A stretch of 64,000 nucleotides of DNA from Alteromonas sp. MMG017 (GTDB taxonomy: Bacteria > Pseudomonadota > Gammaproteobacteria > Enterobacterales > Alteromonadaceae), in contig NZ_JAGJDY010000002.1 in assembly GCF_018100795.1 (NCBI RefSeq), positions 1-64,000 of the forward strand. The letters run 5' to 3'. Below, in pieces: positions 19,199-29,767 of the stretch. Position 1 is the stretch's first letter. The number at the start of each line of letters is the position of its first letter. A program made the position numbers and the translations under genes. Below the pieces are notes generated by a model. That model was not told the DNA's origin. It saw only the letters and a program-made list of their open reading frames with translations, and ran no database searches.

Positions 19199-21418
19199 AT
19201 GAGAGCTAATGTTGTGCAAAAGTGGGTTAAGTTCACCGCGGCGTTCTTCTTGTTTTATATCAGTCTTCCCGCGTATTCAAACGAGCAAGCTAACTGTTTA
19301 AGTTGTCATGCCAAACAAGTAAATGAATGGCGGGAATCTGATCACAGCAAAGCCATGAGCCATGCATCAGAACAAACCGTTTTGGGTAATTTCAACAACG
19401 TAACTACTACTCACTTATCTCAAACTGCGCGCTTTTACAAAAACAGTAACCAGTTTATGGTCTCGCTTACCGAAGCGAGCAAAACAACTAATTACACTAT
19501 TTCGTATGTGTTCGGACACTTCCCTTTACAACAGTATTTAATTGAGACTGAATTGGGCCGTTTTCAAGTATTCCCTTTTGCGTGGGATAGCAGAAGTCAA
19601 TCAAATGGAGGGCAGCGTTGGTATCCTAATTATCAAGCTGAAGACATTGGTGAAAAGGACAGGCTACACTGGAAACAGCCAATGCAAAACTGGAATGGTA
19701 TGTGTGCTGACTGCCATTCGACCGGTTTGAAGCGCAATTTCGATAACAAAACACATTCGTTTAACAGCCACTTTGACACAATTAATGTATCCTGTATTTC
19801 TTGTCATGGAAATATGAAAGCACACCATGATTCCGCAAAGGTCACACAAAGCTTAGCGCCTTCACAAAAACAGTATTCCCATACCAATCTTTCAACAGTT
19901 GAGCAGAAAGCACTGGGGCAGTGGTTATTAGAAAACGACGAAAAAATAGCAAGCTGGAAAGAATTAGATAACGGTGAATACAAGCCAGCTAAGCGAGATA
20001 ACCGTTTCATGGATACCTGTTTTGGCTGCCACTCGTTGCGCTCGCCTCTCTCTGACGGAATTAATCCCGAACAAGCTTATTTGGAACAATTTACGCCTTC
20101 GTTGCTTATTTCTCCCCTTTACTTCGACGATGGGCAAATTCGAGAAGAAGTTTATGTCTACGGCTCGTTTCTACAAAGTCGTATGTATGAAGCAGGCGTA
20201 AACTGTATTGACTGTCACAACCCTCATACAATGAAAGTGAAAGCAAAAGGGAATGGCTTATGTTTGCAGTGTCATTCAGCAAACGCCTATGAAGGTGAAA
20301 AACACACAAAACATCCGAGTGATAGTGAGGCTAGCCGATGTGTAAATTGCCATATGCCTACTCGCACTTACATGGGGGTTGACGCAAGAAGAGATCATAG
20401 TTTTAGTATTCCCACCCCTCACGTATCACAGAAAACCGGCGCACCCAATGCATGTCTAAATTGTCATGAAAACGACAACTCATGGGTATCTGAGCACTTA
20501 ACTGATTGGTATGAACGTGCGTCTACCTTAAGTAATGAAGAAGAAAAATATATTGATTTTATGCACGGCGAGCCGATGAATAAAACAACTATGCTTGGTC
20601 TAGTTCACGCTAAATCACTACCTATTATTAAACGTGCAACCGTTTTATCGTCTTTGCCTACTCGCTTGAAAGCATTGAGCGACAGAGACCTACGAACATT
20701 TATTCGAAATAAAGAGCCGCTATTACGGCTAGCTGCAGCGCAAGCAGGTAGAGCTCTTCCATCCAATGAGCGAATAAAATCATATACATCATTGCTAAGC
20801 GACAAATACAAGGCGATAAGGGTTGCAGCAGTAAATAACCTCATCGGTTTTGGTTTAAAAACTGACGCATTTAAAAAAGCGCTGAACGAACTTAGTTTAT
20901 CCAACGAAGTTAATCAGTGGCGTGGCGAAGGAAACTTAAATCAGAGTTTAGTTAACTATCAATTGGGTGATATCAATGAAGCCGAAGCGCTATTAAAACA
21001 AGGTATTAAAATAGATCCTTACTTTGAAGCAAATTATATCAATCTCGCTGAACTTTACCGCAGCCAAAATAAAGCAGAGCTTGAAAAACAAACCCTTGAA
21101 GATGCGGTAAAAGCGGTTCCAAATAGCGACCTTGTTTACTATTCACTTGGTATGTTAAATATTCGCCTACAAAATAAACCCACCGCCGTTAAGTTATTTA
21201 AAAAAGCGACTGAACTAGCACCTACTAATGCGCAAAACTGGTATATTTATGCCCTTGCTTTGGACAATATTGGACAAACGCAAAATGGTATTACCACGAT
21301 TAAAGAAGGCGTATCACATGTGCAAGAGAGAACCCTTGTAGAATTAGGCATGTCTCTTTCTAAAAAGCAGGGAGATCGTGAATCGTTTAGTTACTTTCGT
21401 TCAAAAATGCCGGATTAA
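19199..21418 (+). CDS. Octaheme cytochrome c with TPR domain
   Basis: About 740 residues. A signal peptide (about residues 1-27, hydrophobic core FTAAFFLFYISL) directs it to the periplasm. Eight CxxCH heme sites follow: CLSCH, CADCH, CISCH, CFGCH, CIDCH, CLQCH, CVNCH and CLNCH. The first lies in a cytochrome c554-like context (KQVNEWRESDHSKAM). The C-terminal third is helical, with repeats resembling HEAT and then TPR units. The role is presumably electron transfer; the partner is unknown. The frame is open from 19124, with ATGs at 19124, 19172 and 19199; I chose 19199 for the best signal peptide. It is the first gene past the housekeeping block and points towards the GH16 gene. Confidence 0.75.
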   Translation: MRANVVQKWVKFTAAFFLFYISLPAYSNEQANCLSCHAKQVNEWRESDHSKAMSHASEQTVLGNFNNVTTTHLSQTARFYKNSNQFMVSLTEASKTTNYTISYVFGHFPLQQYLIETELGRFQVFPFAWDSRSQSNGGQRWYPNYQAEDIGEKDRLHWKQPMQNWNGMCADCHSTGLKRNFDNKTHSFNSHFDTINVSCISCHGNMKAHHDSAKVTQSLAPSQKQYSHTNLSTVEQKALGQWLLENDEKIASWKELDNGEYKPAKRDNRFMDTCFGCHSLRSPLSDGINPEQAYLEQFTPSLLISPLYFDDGQIREEVYVYGSFLQSRMYEAGVNCIDCHNPHTMKVKAKGNGLCLQCHSANAYEGEKHTKHPSDSEASRCVNCHMPTRTYMGVDARRDHSFSIPTPHVSQKTGAPNACLNCHENDNSWVSEHLTDWYERASTLSNEEEKYIDFMHGEPMNKTTMLGLVHAKSLPIIKRATVLSSLPTRLKALSDRDLRTFIRNKEPLLRLAAAQAGRALPSNERIKSYTSLLSDKYKAIRVAAVNNLIGFGLKTDAFKKALNELSLSNEVNQWRGEGNLNQSLVNYQLGDINEAEALLKQGIKIDPYFEANYINLAELYRSQNKAELEKQTLEDAVKAVPNSDLVYYSLGMLNIRLQNKPTAVKLFKKATELAPTNAQNWYIYALALDNIGQTQNGITTIKEGVSHVQERTLVELGMSLSKKQGDRESFSYFRSKMPD

Positions 21419-21500
21419 AAAGAGAAATCAACGGCTCATCCCCCTCCCTCTTTAGTTTATTAACAATTTAACAACAATTAATTGCAATACGCCCCAAAAC

Positions 21501-21517
21501 AAAACATCATATCTTAA
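21501..21517. promoter_or_regulatory. PUL operator-like palindrome 1
   Basis: AAAACATCATATCTTAA matches 14 of 17 positions of TAAACATCATATGTTTA, the palindrome found across the accessory locus. It lies 34 bp before the start of the GH16 gene. Confidence 0.5.
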
Positions 21518-21551
21518 GCAAGGTATCACCACTAAATTGGAAGCTTACGTT

Positions 21552-22550
21552 ATGATGAAAAAACAATACAAGAGGGTTTGTCTGGCCTCGTTATTACTGA
21601 GTATGAACACTGGGTACAATGCATATGCAGATAGCCTTTTACCGATGTCAGACCCATCAAACAAGGGAAACTGGGTACTTAATACAGAAGTTAGTGATGA
21701 ATTTGATGCAGACAAAATTGATGAAGACAGGTGGTTTATTGTCGGTAAATTCAAAGATGGCGTACCACAATATGTGCACCCAGATAAACCAGAAAAATGG
21801 GTGTGGAAAGGTCGAGCACCGTCCCAATTCTCTGGTCGTAACTACCGTTTAGAAGACGGAAAACTAATGCTTGAAGCCCGCTGGGAACCGGACTTCCCTT
21901 TCACTGATGAAGTTAGAAAACCGGTATTTGGTGAGCCGATGAAGCACGAGAATATCACCACCCCCTGTTTCATCGGCCGCCGCTCTTTTACCTATGGGTA
22001 CATTGAAATAAAAAGTAAATCTGCAGATGCAGAGGTAACCAGTGCTTTCTGGTCTATGGGGCCCAAGATGGAGTTCGACTTTTTCGAATCGTTTGGTGAT
22101 AGCCGTGAAGACCCAAATAAAGATCATTTAGACAGCGAGTTATGGTGGTCAATTCGAGACTGGGAAAAACCTGTTGGGGGCAAACCTAGCTACACAGAAA
22201 GAAAGCAACTAGGTTTTAGAATGTCCGATGACTTTCATGTTTATGGCATTGAATGGAGCGAGAGTGGCATAAACTACTACATTGACGGAAAGCTCTTTTC
22301 CTCGATGACACCAAAACAAGCAACTGCGTGGGCTAAGCAAAACCGTAAAGATCTTCCCGATGACTATAATGGCTATGTCGCCACCCGTCCTATTAATTTA
22401 TGGCTGGATATGGAAACCTTCCCTTGGCATGGCTACCCAAATAGTCTGGAGGATTTAGAACAGAACAGCCCTGAGGATAAAAAACATGATGGTGTGGTAG
22501 ACTTTGAAGTTGAGTATATTCGCGTGTGGCAAAAGCCTGAAGCTAAGTGA
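21552..22550 (+). CDS. GH16 family galactan hydrolase (agarase/furcellaranase-like)
   Basis: A secreted enzyme of about 332 residues with an N-terminal signal peptide (about 1-27) and a single GH16 domain. The catalytic motif is E174-F-D176-F-F-E179, the ExDxxE form of agarases, porphyranases and carrageenases. WKGRAPSQF (about 85-93) is shared with marine galactanases, and NLWLDMETFPWHG occurs near the C-terminus. It is not close to the kappa-carrageenase at 41.3 kb. Beta-agarase, or a furcellaranase cutting beta/kappa hybrid carrageenan, are the best guesses. GGAAG at 21539-21543 is eight bases before ATG 21552. A carrageenase-like role is favoured by context only. Confidence 0.8.
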   Translation: MMKKQYKRVCLASLLLSMNTGYNAYADSLLPMSDPSNKGNWVLNTEVSDEFDADKIDEDRWFIVGKFKDGVPQYVHPDKPEKWVWKGRAPSQFSGRNYRLEDGKLMLEARWEPDFPFTDEVRKPVFGEPMKHENITTPCFIGRRSFTYGYIEIKSKSADAEVTSAFWSMGPKMEFDFFESFGDSREDPNKDHLDSELWWSIRDWEKPVGGKPSYTERKQLGFRMSDDFHVYGIEWSESGINYYIDGKLFSSMTPKQATAWAKQNRKDLPDDYNGYVATRPINLWLDMETFPWHGYPNSLEDLEQNSPEDKKHDGVVDFEVEYIRVWQKPEAK

Positions 22551-22588
22551 TAAAAACTACATACTTTCTAAATAAAATACCGAATCAG

Positions 22589-22659
22589 CAGGCTGAGCAA
22601 CAAAACTGTTCTTCAGCCTGTATTTTAACTGAAGCACGCTACCTGGTAGCGTGCTTTTT
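22589..22659 (+). terminator. Two hairpins with T-tract after the GH16 gene
   Basis: A first hairpin pairs CAGGCTGA (22589-22596) with TCAGCCTG (22613-22620). A second, stronger one pairs AGCACGCTAC (22633-22642) with GTAGCGTGCT (22646-22655) and runs into five T. The second is a good intrinsic terminator for the plus strand. Confidence 0.8.
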
Positions 22660-22774
22660 AAACCAGCAAAGCGGCAACTTACATAGGGTTTTGCTTTTAC
22701 GGCTAAAATTTTCATATGGCCAATTTCTTTAAGACCATAATTAGCAAGATGTAAGGATAGAACATTTTTTAATG

Positions 22775-24077
22775 TTAATACTCGTACACTAATTCGCCAT
22801 TTATGTAATGCTTTAAAACCTTAATCTCTCTTATCAGGTTTGCAGGCACTGTACGAGGATCATGGGATAAAACTACAAAATCAGCGAACTTTCCTTTTTC
22901 TAATGTGCCTCTTTTTAGTTCGTCGTTCAGTGAGTAACTATTTGTTACTGTGTAGGCGGTGAGTGCTTGTTCTACCGATATTTTTTGTTCTGCAATCCAG
23001 CCTTGGGGGTTAGTATTATCAAGAGTGCTTCTTGTAACTGCGGCATAAATGCCTTCAAAAGGTGACAAAGGGGCAACGGGCCAATCCGACCCAAACGTCA
23101 ATAACCCACCTTGCTCCAAAATAGATTTAAATGCATAGGCTGTAGGCAATCTTTTAGGGCCTATTCGCTCTTCTGCCCACTGACCATCATCGATTGCATG
23201 ATAAGGCTGCATGGATGCGATAACGCCAAGTTCAGCTAACTTTCTGATTGCATCTTCAGAGGGGTGTTGAAACGAACGCTCTTATCTTCATAATTTCGCG
23301 TTTTTCTGCGAGCTTAAAAATGTCTAGCATTGTTGTTTCAGATGGATAAGCAGTTACAGCATGTACTTTTGATATTCCCAAACTCAACGCGAGCTCTTGC
23401 GCCATCGCAAATTGTTTCATTAATTCATCGTCACTCGGCGATGGTAAAATATTTAAGATAAGATTAAGGGCGTTTCCCTTTAAAAGTCCTGTAGGCTCGC
23501 CATGTTCGTCCCGTACTATGACTCCACCTTTTGGATTTGGGGTATTGCGATCAATACCAGCAAGCCTTAATCCCAGTGAATTTACTAACGCTTGGTGTCC
23601 GTCAATTCGAATAACATAAACTGGGTTATTTAATGTAACTGAATCAATCCAAGATTTATCGGGCAGCATTCCGCCCCAGTTTTGATGATCCCAGTTGCCA
23701 TTTAAAATCCATTGATGAGGGGGTAAAGTTTTTGCGTAAGCGGCCATTAGTTGGGTAAATTCTTTTGGAGTAGTAACGGGTCTTAAATCGATACTAGCTA
23801 GTGCAGCGCCCCCCTCCATGAAATGCACGTGGTTATCTGTGAAGCCATGCATTACAAACCTCCCACCGAGATCTACGATCTTCTCGCCTTTTAACTGCTT
23901 AGGTATATCGTTTCCAACAAAGACAATCTTATCCTTGTCTATGGCTATTACAGACTGTTCTGTTTTACCCTTTGCTCCTGTCCATACTGTTACGTTTGTA
24001 AAAACAGTAGCAGCCGAAGTACATAGTGAAAATACAGAGATGATTAAACCAAAACTTATCAAAAGAAATGTGTTCAA
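22775..24077 (-). pseudogene. YtcJ-like amidohydrolase, broken by internal deletion
   Basis: Two parts in different frames together resemble a YtcJ-type metal-dependent amidohydrolase. The first (24077 to about 23256, TTG start with AAGG upstream) has a signal peptide, the metal-binding DNHVHF and the NWDHQNWGG region. It stops right after AFVSTPL. The second (about 23255-22775) starts with EDAIRKLAELGVIASMQPYHAIDDG and has the TFGSDWPVAP and GKFADFVVLSHDP segments. From the family pattern roughly 120-130 residues are missing between them, including the GSLGS and HAIGD metal-site regions, and the frame changes at the join. It is very unlikely to be active. A sequencing error cannot explain the missing stretch. 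Confidence 0.8.
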
Positions 24078-24211
24078 TTTTAATAGCCTTAAATTGATTA
24101 GCGGTTTGCTTGTAGAATACTAGGTTGCACTTTAAACGTTAAGTCGCATTAAAGCTGAAAACTTAGTCTATTACTTACCGATCCTCAATACTTTGTTTAT
24201 GAACAATAATT

Positions 24212-26112
24212 TTACAGTTTAACCTTCGATCCAGCCTCTCTATCTTCTAAAGACTTTTCTTCACCATTAGGCCAAATAACATGCACTTTCTCAACGCTGT
24301 CACATTCACCAATACCAAAGTGCATATTATTGTTTAACATATAATGGAAACCGTCACCCGTGGCACCAACATGCTGCGTTTGTTGTTTGCCGCAGGCTGT
24401 AATAGTGACTTTAGCGCCTGTTGGCTGAGCTTTTTGAACCTCAGATACTCCGACTTCTACTTTGATGAAATTACCCAACGCATCTTTTTGAATTTGGTTT
24501 TTAGCCAAATACCAACGCCCCCTCTCATTGCCGTATACCACGTCAACCCGACCATCTTGGTCATAGTCGAAAGCAGTTATTCCAACACCTGTAGCGCCAA
24601 TCTCATCGGATGTTAAGCCTGCGTGAGAGAACTTACTAAAGCTCTTCCCCTGCTGATTCATCAATACGTAGTGCTCAATAGGTAGCGCCATATTTCCATA
24701 GGGGGTTATGGCTAAATCCATAAAGCCGTCGTTATTGAAATCTGCCACTGCAACACTGGTGGTTTGTTCCTGTATATTGATACCTAAGCGTTGGGTAACA
24801 TCTACAAATTTGCCGTTGCGATTTTCTAGTAAAAGAGCAGGTAAAGGCTTTCGCTTCATCTCATCAGGGTGATTAACAACATTCTTTATTACTGCCGATA
24901 ATCGCGACTTCACTGCACCACCAATACGCCATTTACTGTTCCCCAAATAGCCAATATGTAGGCCTTTTAGTTCGCTATCTGCCGGCCAGCCCATTGCGTT
25001 TTGTGGTGTTATTTCAAGACGACCATCCATATAGTGAGCTGCACGCACTGCTTCAACAACTTTCCTCTCTCGGCCTAGCTGAATGTTATAGGTTGCCCAC
25101 GTTTCTTGGATGTTTTCCAGAATAAGATTTTCACCTTCAATAGTGATGTCTTCAAACATAAAACTTTTTCTAAATACAAAGAACGCAAAGTTTTTATCTT
25201 TAGGGTCGTAATAAGATTCCTGTTGAAATTGATATTGGCTGCGGGCTAGAAACAGGTCAAAGTCACCGTCGTTGTCATAATCTATTTCTGCAATATTGAT
25301 CACATTGTGGGTATTAGCTAAATCACCTAAGACTTCTTTTGTACTATCAACATAACTTCCTTCGCCCTGGCCTATCGATAGCGTCATATCTTTACCACCA
25401 AAAGTAAGTACGTCGGAAATATCGTCATTATTCACATCAGTGACCAGCGTTTTAAACGATAGCGGGTCATGAGGAATAGATAGTGTTAGAGGGGGCGAAA
25501 AGTTCTTGCCCGAATTAAAGTAAAGTTGATTTGTTGTCAAAGACTTTACGCGTTTAGGCGCAAAGCCGGTTGTGAATAAATCCAACTTATTATCACCATT
25601 GGCCTCTAGAAATTTAATGGCCCGTCCTCTACTGGCACTGAAGTGCGAAAACGTGCCGCCTTTTGTGATATTTCGTTGTTTGTCCACACTGAAATAAATG
25701 GGTCGCCTTGGATTTCCTCCATCGCCACCACCTGGTGATACAACAATATCCATCTTGCCGTCACCATCGTAATCCGACACGCCTAAACCATGTGTGTCTC
25801 CAGTTACTATTACAATAGGTTCAGAGAAGTGCCCTTCGTTGTTCCAGTAAATAAGTGCGTTAGTACCATGCTGAGTGGTTATCACATCATCCCACCCATC
25901 TTGATCAACGTCGGCAGTAACAGCGGCTCCCCACTTTCGTTGAAGAGACTGAGTAAAAGGAATAATCCCATTCGTTCTTTTGAAAACCAGCGGGGGGAGT
26001 TTGTTGGTTTACTCATTGCTGAAGCATGCTCGCTAGCGCATCCACTAAGTAGAGCCGATGCCACTATGGACATAATGCAACACGCAAAAGACACATTTTT
26101 TACTGGGTTCAT
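24212..26112 (-). pseudogene. FG-GAP/ASPIC-UnbV lipoprotein, single-base frameshift
   Basis: An N-terminal lipoprotein signal (lipobox LSGC, about residues 21-24) is read from 26112; the main body (557 residues, VCBS/FG-GAP repeats such as DVDQDGWDD, DYDGDGKMD and DFNNDGFMD) is read in another frame. The body ends in an ASPIC/UnbV domain (about the last 75 residues, LNNNMHFGIGECD). Adding one base to the six-base C tract (G at 25992-25997 on the plus strand) joins both parts and yields LVFKRTNGIIPFTQSLQRKW, aligning with the intact paralogue at 29.8 kb. So the gene is either inactivated, phase-variable, or affected by a homopolymer error. The intact product would be about 633 residues. Function is unknown; such proteins are usually exported beta-propellers. 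Confidence 0.8.
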
Positions 26113-26214
26113 TTTTACTCTCTCAATCTGTCATTACCAGCTAACAATAAAAAACAACTGAAAAAATACATATTAGTTATTAAATTTCACAGCAGCATGT
26201 ACATATTATATATT

Positions 26215-26231
26215 TAAACATATTATGTTTA
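26215..26231. promoter_or_regulatory. PUL operator-like palindrome 2 (perfect)
   Basis: TAAACATATTATGTTTA: eight-base arms are perfect inverted copies around one central base. It lies between divergent genes, 102 bp from the start of the FG-GAP lipoprotein gene and 51 bp before the propeller gene. Confidence 0.75.
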
Positions 26232-26282
26232 TGGTTTGTTATTAAAATTTATCGGTAATATTAATTTTTACGTGGAGAACAT

Positions 26283-27317
26283 ATGAAAAATTTCTGCTTT
26301 ATCAGCATTGTTGTGGCAATTTTCACTATTACAAACAGTGCACACGCTGCTGAAAATTTACAAGTGGCAAAGCTTTTTGCAAATTTGCCAGATAACTGCC
26401 CTACGCCAGATGCTTTTGCAATCGCGCCAAATGGATCGCTTACGCTTTCATGCCCTAATTTCGCTAATAACAAGCTACAAGGAGAGTTGTTTTCTGTAGA
26501 CAAATTAGGAAATGTAAGCCATTTAGTCACTGTTCCAAAACTTGGCCTATCGAAAAAAGCCAATCCAATGGGGATCGCATATGACTCTCAGGGTGCACTA
26601 TATGTCGCAGATGCAAGAGGAATCAAAGATGGGCGTATTCTTAAAATGTCGTTTGACCAGAACAAGTTGGTTAAAACAGAAATAGTTGCGTCCGGTATCA
26701 ATCCTAATGGACTAAGAATTCACGACAGCGCGGTATACATTACTCAGCCTATGATGCCTAAAATCAATACAGACGGAATGACTAGTGGAATTTATCGATT
26801 CTCATTAACTGACAGAGACAAGACAATGACTAATTCATTACTGGATAAGGAACTCATTTTCAATGTTCAAACCGATAATCCAGATATTCAAGTAGGTCTT
26901 GATGGACTGGATTTTGACAAAGATGGCTATCTATTTACAACTGATTTAGGTGATGGCGAAGTGTATAAGTTGACGCTAGACAGTGATGGGAATGTTGTAA
27001 GAAAAGAACTGTATATGAACATTCCGAATGACGCTCGAATAGATGGCATGGTGTTTGACGATGAAGGTAATTTGTATCTCGCTGGCTTTGGTCTAAATCA
27101 AGTTTTTAAAATAACATCCAATAAACGGCTGATAAAAATTGCCGACTATCCCGATAATGATGGAAGTAATGGTCAAATTGATCAACCCGCAGACCTCATG
27201 GTTTACGACGGAAAGCTTGTAATTTCGAACTTTGACCTGATGAAAGGAAATGGGCTTCGTAATACTGAACATAGCAAGCCCTACACCCTGTCATATATAA
27301 ATCTAAAGAAGTTTTAG
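26283..27317 (+). CDS. Periplasmic SMP-30/gluconolactonase-like beta-propeller
   Basis: 344 residues with a Sec signal peptide (about 1-22, cleavage after AHA). The remainder has repeated segments of the type DxxGxLYVADxR, LDFDKDGYLFTTDLG and FDDEGNLYLAGFG, the pattern of a six-bladed SMP-30/NHL propeller. Family members are lactonases or sugar-binding proteins; the activity here cannot be fixed. GGAGA five bases before the ATG supports the start. It is transcribed divergently from the frameshifted FG-GAP lipoprotein gene, sharing a perfect operator palindrome, so it is probably co-regulated with the locus. A lactonase acting on an anhydrogalactonolactone would be attractive but is speculation. 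Confidence 0.7.
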   Translation: MKNFCFISIVVAIFTITNSAHAAENLQVAKLFANLPDNCPTPDAFAIAPNGSLTLSCPNFANNKLQGELFSVDKLGNVSHLVTVPKLGLSKKANPMGIAYDSQGALYVADARGIKDGRILKMSFDQNKLVKTEIVASGINPNGLRIHDSAVYITQPMMPKINTDGMTSGIYRFSLTDRDKTMTNSLLDKELIFNVQTDNPDIQVGLDGLDFDKDGYLFTTDLGDGEVYKLTLDSDGNVVRKELYMNIPNDARIDGMVFDDEGNLYLAGFGLNQVFKITSNKRLIKIADYPDNDGSNGQIDQPADLMVYDGKLVISNFDLMKGNGLRNTEHSKPYTLSYINLKKF

Positions 27318-27473
27318 AGAAAAGTACGATACCTGCAATGTCGTAAAGTTGTAGCATAGCCCCTGTAAAATAGGCGTCGGCTCATAAGGGGCTAAATAGA
27401 ATGAAGAAGACGCCAATTTTGCCTTGTCTTTAAACAATCTGATCCTATCGACACATTACTGCTAGCGTGAACA

Positions 27474-28973
27474 TTAGTGCGCAGACGCCGGACGTATCAA
27501 CAGCTTCCCTTCAGACTCTTTCCCATCTGACGGTTTCTGCCAGTAGTGGTCCATCCTATCTATATCGTAATTTTCAAACTTGCGTTCTAGTAGCCAACGA
27601 GGTCTTTCTAACGTGGACTCCCATTCGAATATTTTCTTGAACAGCATTTTTACAAGTTCTGGATTCTCAGCGGCTACATCTCTAAATTCCTTTTCATCGT
27701 TATCGATGTAATAAAGCTCTGCAGGACGGTCTGGAAAGCGCATTAATTTCCAGTTTCCAGCGCGTACAGTGGCTCGCGTATCTTTTTTCCAATATAGAAA
27801 TTCATGGGGTGCATCTTGAAGCGTACCTTGAACAAAAGGTATCAAGTTAACACCGTCTATATTTTCTAACGTTGATGTATCACCACCGCCAGCCGCAAAA
27901 AACGTAGGAAGTAAATCTAATGTACTTACAGGATGCGTGTACGTAGTTCCGTGATCAAATACACCAGGCCATTTCATAACGTATGGCACCCGTACCCCAC
28001 CCTCCAAGTGATTAGATTTAGTTCCACTTAAAGGGAAGTTATCTGAAGCGTTCATATCGGTAGGGCCGCCATTATCATTGGTGAATACCACCAAGGTGTT
28101 ATCTTCAATACCTAAGCGTTTCAGCGTGTCTAATACCTTGCCAGACGCTCGGTCCATGGCATACATCATGGCGGCAACTGTTTTTCGCTTGCCGGTTAGA
28201 TTAGGAAATTTCGCTAAGTCTTCTTTTGTAGCTTCCATAGGAGTATGAGGAGCATTGAACGAAAGGAATACAAAAAACGGCTTTTCAGCCTCTGTGCTCC
28301 GTTCGATAAAGTCTATTGCTTCATCGGCAAGTTCATCTGTTAAATATTCTTTGGGCTCTTGGTATTGAGCAAAATTTCGCTCCATCAATTCAAGTTTTGA
28401 AGGCGCTTTTCCCTCATCATAAGCAAAATAACTGCGCGCACCGCCGCGAAAACCATAGAATTCATCGAAGCCTCGATTTAACGGATGAAATTTATCAGCT
28501 CCTCCTACATGCCACTTACCATAATAAGCGGATGTGTAGCCTTGCTCTTTAAGGTAATCGGCCATCATTTTTTCTTCAACAGGTACACCCATTTCGTCCC
28601 CATCAAGGGCTGAATTCTTACTCATATAGCCTGGAACGTTATTTTCCTCAAAGCCAAAGCGTTGCTGGTAACGTCCGGTTAATAATCCAGCCCTTGACGG
28701 TCCACATGTAGGATCAGAAACATAACCTTGCTCGAACCTTACTCCCTCGTGAGCAAGCTGGTCGAGGTTAGGGGTTTTTATTACTTTACTTCCTTGAAAG
28801 CCAAAATCACCATAACCAGCATCATCAGAAAAAATAAAAACGATGTTGGGTTTTGATTGCTGTTTCGAGTCAACTTCTGTGCCGTGAATACTTCCTTGAG
28901 CAAACGATATTGCTGGGATCACAGATAAACACAGTGCCCATAATCCAAGCGCCTTGTGATTATGTTTTTTCAT
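27474..28973 (-). CDS. Sulfatase, S1 family (formylglycine type)
   Basis: 499 residues with signal peptide (about 1-25), so periplasmic. C90 in [11 protein letters not shown] is the cysteine that must be converted to formylglycine. Metal-binding FSDDAGYGD (about 48-56), YGKWHVGG and FTNDNGG are present. The overall sequence resembles the S1_19 subfamily, which contains carrageenan 4-sulfatases, but this is from memory of the family. It is the third gene of a probable operon with the SDR (39 bp upstream) and the FG-GAP lipoprotein. No sulfatase-maturating enzyme is in the window. Confidence 0.88.
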   Translation of the reverse strand: MKKHNHKALGLWALCLSVIPAISFAQGSIHGTEVDSKQQSKPNIVFIFSDDAGYGDFGFQGSKVIKTPNLDQLAHEGVRFEQGYVSDPTCGPSRAGLLTGRYQQRFGFEENNVPGYMSKNSALDGDEMGVPVEEKMMADYLKEQGYTSAYYGKWHVGGADKFHPLNRGFDEFYGFRGGARSYFAYDEGKAPSKLELMERNFAQYQEPKEYLTDELADEAIDFIERSTEAEKPFFVFLSFNAPHTPMEATKEDLAKFPNLTGKRKTVAAMMYAMDRASGKVLDTLKRLGIEDNTLVVFTNDNGGPTDMNASDNFPLSGTKSNHLEGGVRVPYVMKWPGVFDHGTTYTHPVSTLDLLPTFFAAGGGDTSTLENIDGVNLIPFVQGTLQDAPHEFLYWKKDTRATVRAGNWKLMRFPDRPAELYYIDNDEKEFRDVAAENPELVKMLFKKIFEWESTLERPRWLLERKFENYDIDRMDHYWQKPSDGKESEGKLLIRPASAH

Positions 28974-29012
28974 TGCTTTGTCCTTCTAGTACAAATTTAT
29001 AAATACAAAAAA

Positions 29013-29717
29013 TCATGTGAAGTTTTCTTCAAACTGCGGACGGATCACAAGTTCGTGAATATGCACTAACTCCTCTGCCTGCAGTAAATTAAAAACTGCC
29101 TTCGCGACATCTTCGGCGTGCAAGTATTCTGGTCGCTGAGCCTCTCTAAAGTCAGTATCAACTCCACCGGGGTAAACTGAGAGCATCTTAATATTGTCGC
29201 CGCGTAACTCCTTTCGCATCACTTTGGTATAAGCATCTAGCGCCGCTTTACTTGCCGTGTAAGCGGCTATTCCAGGGTTTGAGAATAAACAAGCCGTAGA
29301 AAGAATATTAATGATTACGCCCTGCTTGAGACTTTGCATACAGGAAGCTACCGCCTGCATACATCGTATTGGCGCATAGCAATTTACTTCCATTAACCAA
29401 TCTAGTTCTGAAAGTTCGGTATCTAGTCCTGTTTTCCTAATATTATTAAGCCCAGCACAGTTTACGAGAACGTCTACACTTCCATGTCTTTCAATAGCAC
29501 GTTTAAAGAAACCAGAGGTTTGTTGAACATTGGTTAGACAAAAGCTCTCGCTGTAGAGCGAGTCAGAAGGTAAATCCCTCACTGTTTGCATCAACTTTTC
29601 ATCGCTACGCCCACACAGGCTCAACAAATATTTATCGCCTGTTAGAAGCATGGCTAATGCCTTGCCTATTCCAGAAGATGCGCCGGTAATTACAATATGC
29701 ATTTTCCTATCTGCCAT
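29013..29717 (-). CDS. Short-chain dehydrogenase/reductase
   Basis: A classical SDR of about 234 residues: TGASSGIGKAL cofactor loop near the N-terminus, NCAGLNN (about residues 86-92), a serine in ILSTAC, and the catalytic YTASK (about 152-156). It would oxidise or reduce a sugar or alcohol with NAD(P). Start ATG 29717 has AAGGTG just upstream; the frame is open six codons further. It has no signal peptide. Its position between an FG-GAP lipoprotein and a sulfatase suggests a step on an imported galactan sugar, but the substrate is unknown. Confidence 0.8.
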   Translation of the reverse strand: MADRKMHIVITGASSGIGKALAMLLTGDKYLLSLCGRSDEKLMQTVRDLPSDSLYSESFCLTNVQQTSGFFKRAIERHGSVDVLVNCAGLNNIRKTGLDTELSELDWLMEVNCYAPIRCMQAVASCMQSLKQGVIINILSTACLFSNPGIAAYTASKAALDAYTKVMRKELRGDNIKMLSVYPGGVDTDFREAQRPEYLHAEDVAKAVFNLLQAEELVHIHELVIRPQFEENFT

Positions 29718-29767
29718 AACGGCACCTTGACGCATTGCTATCTCGCTTTGTCATTATTCGCCAACTC

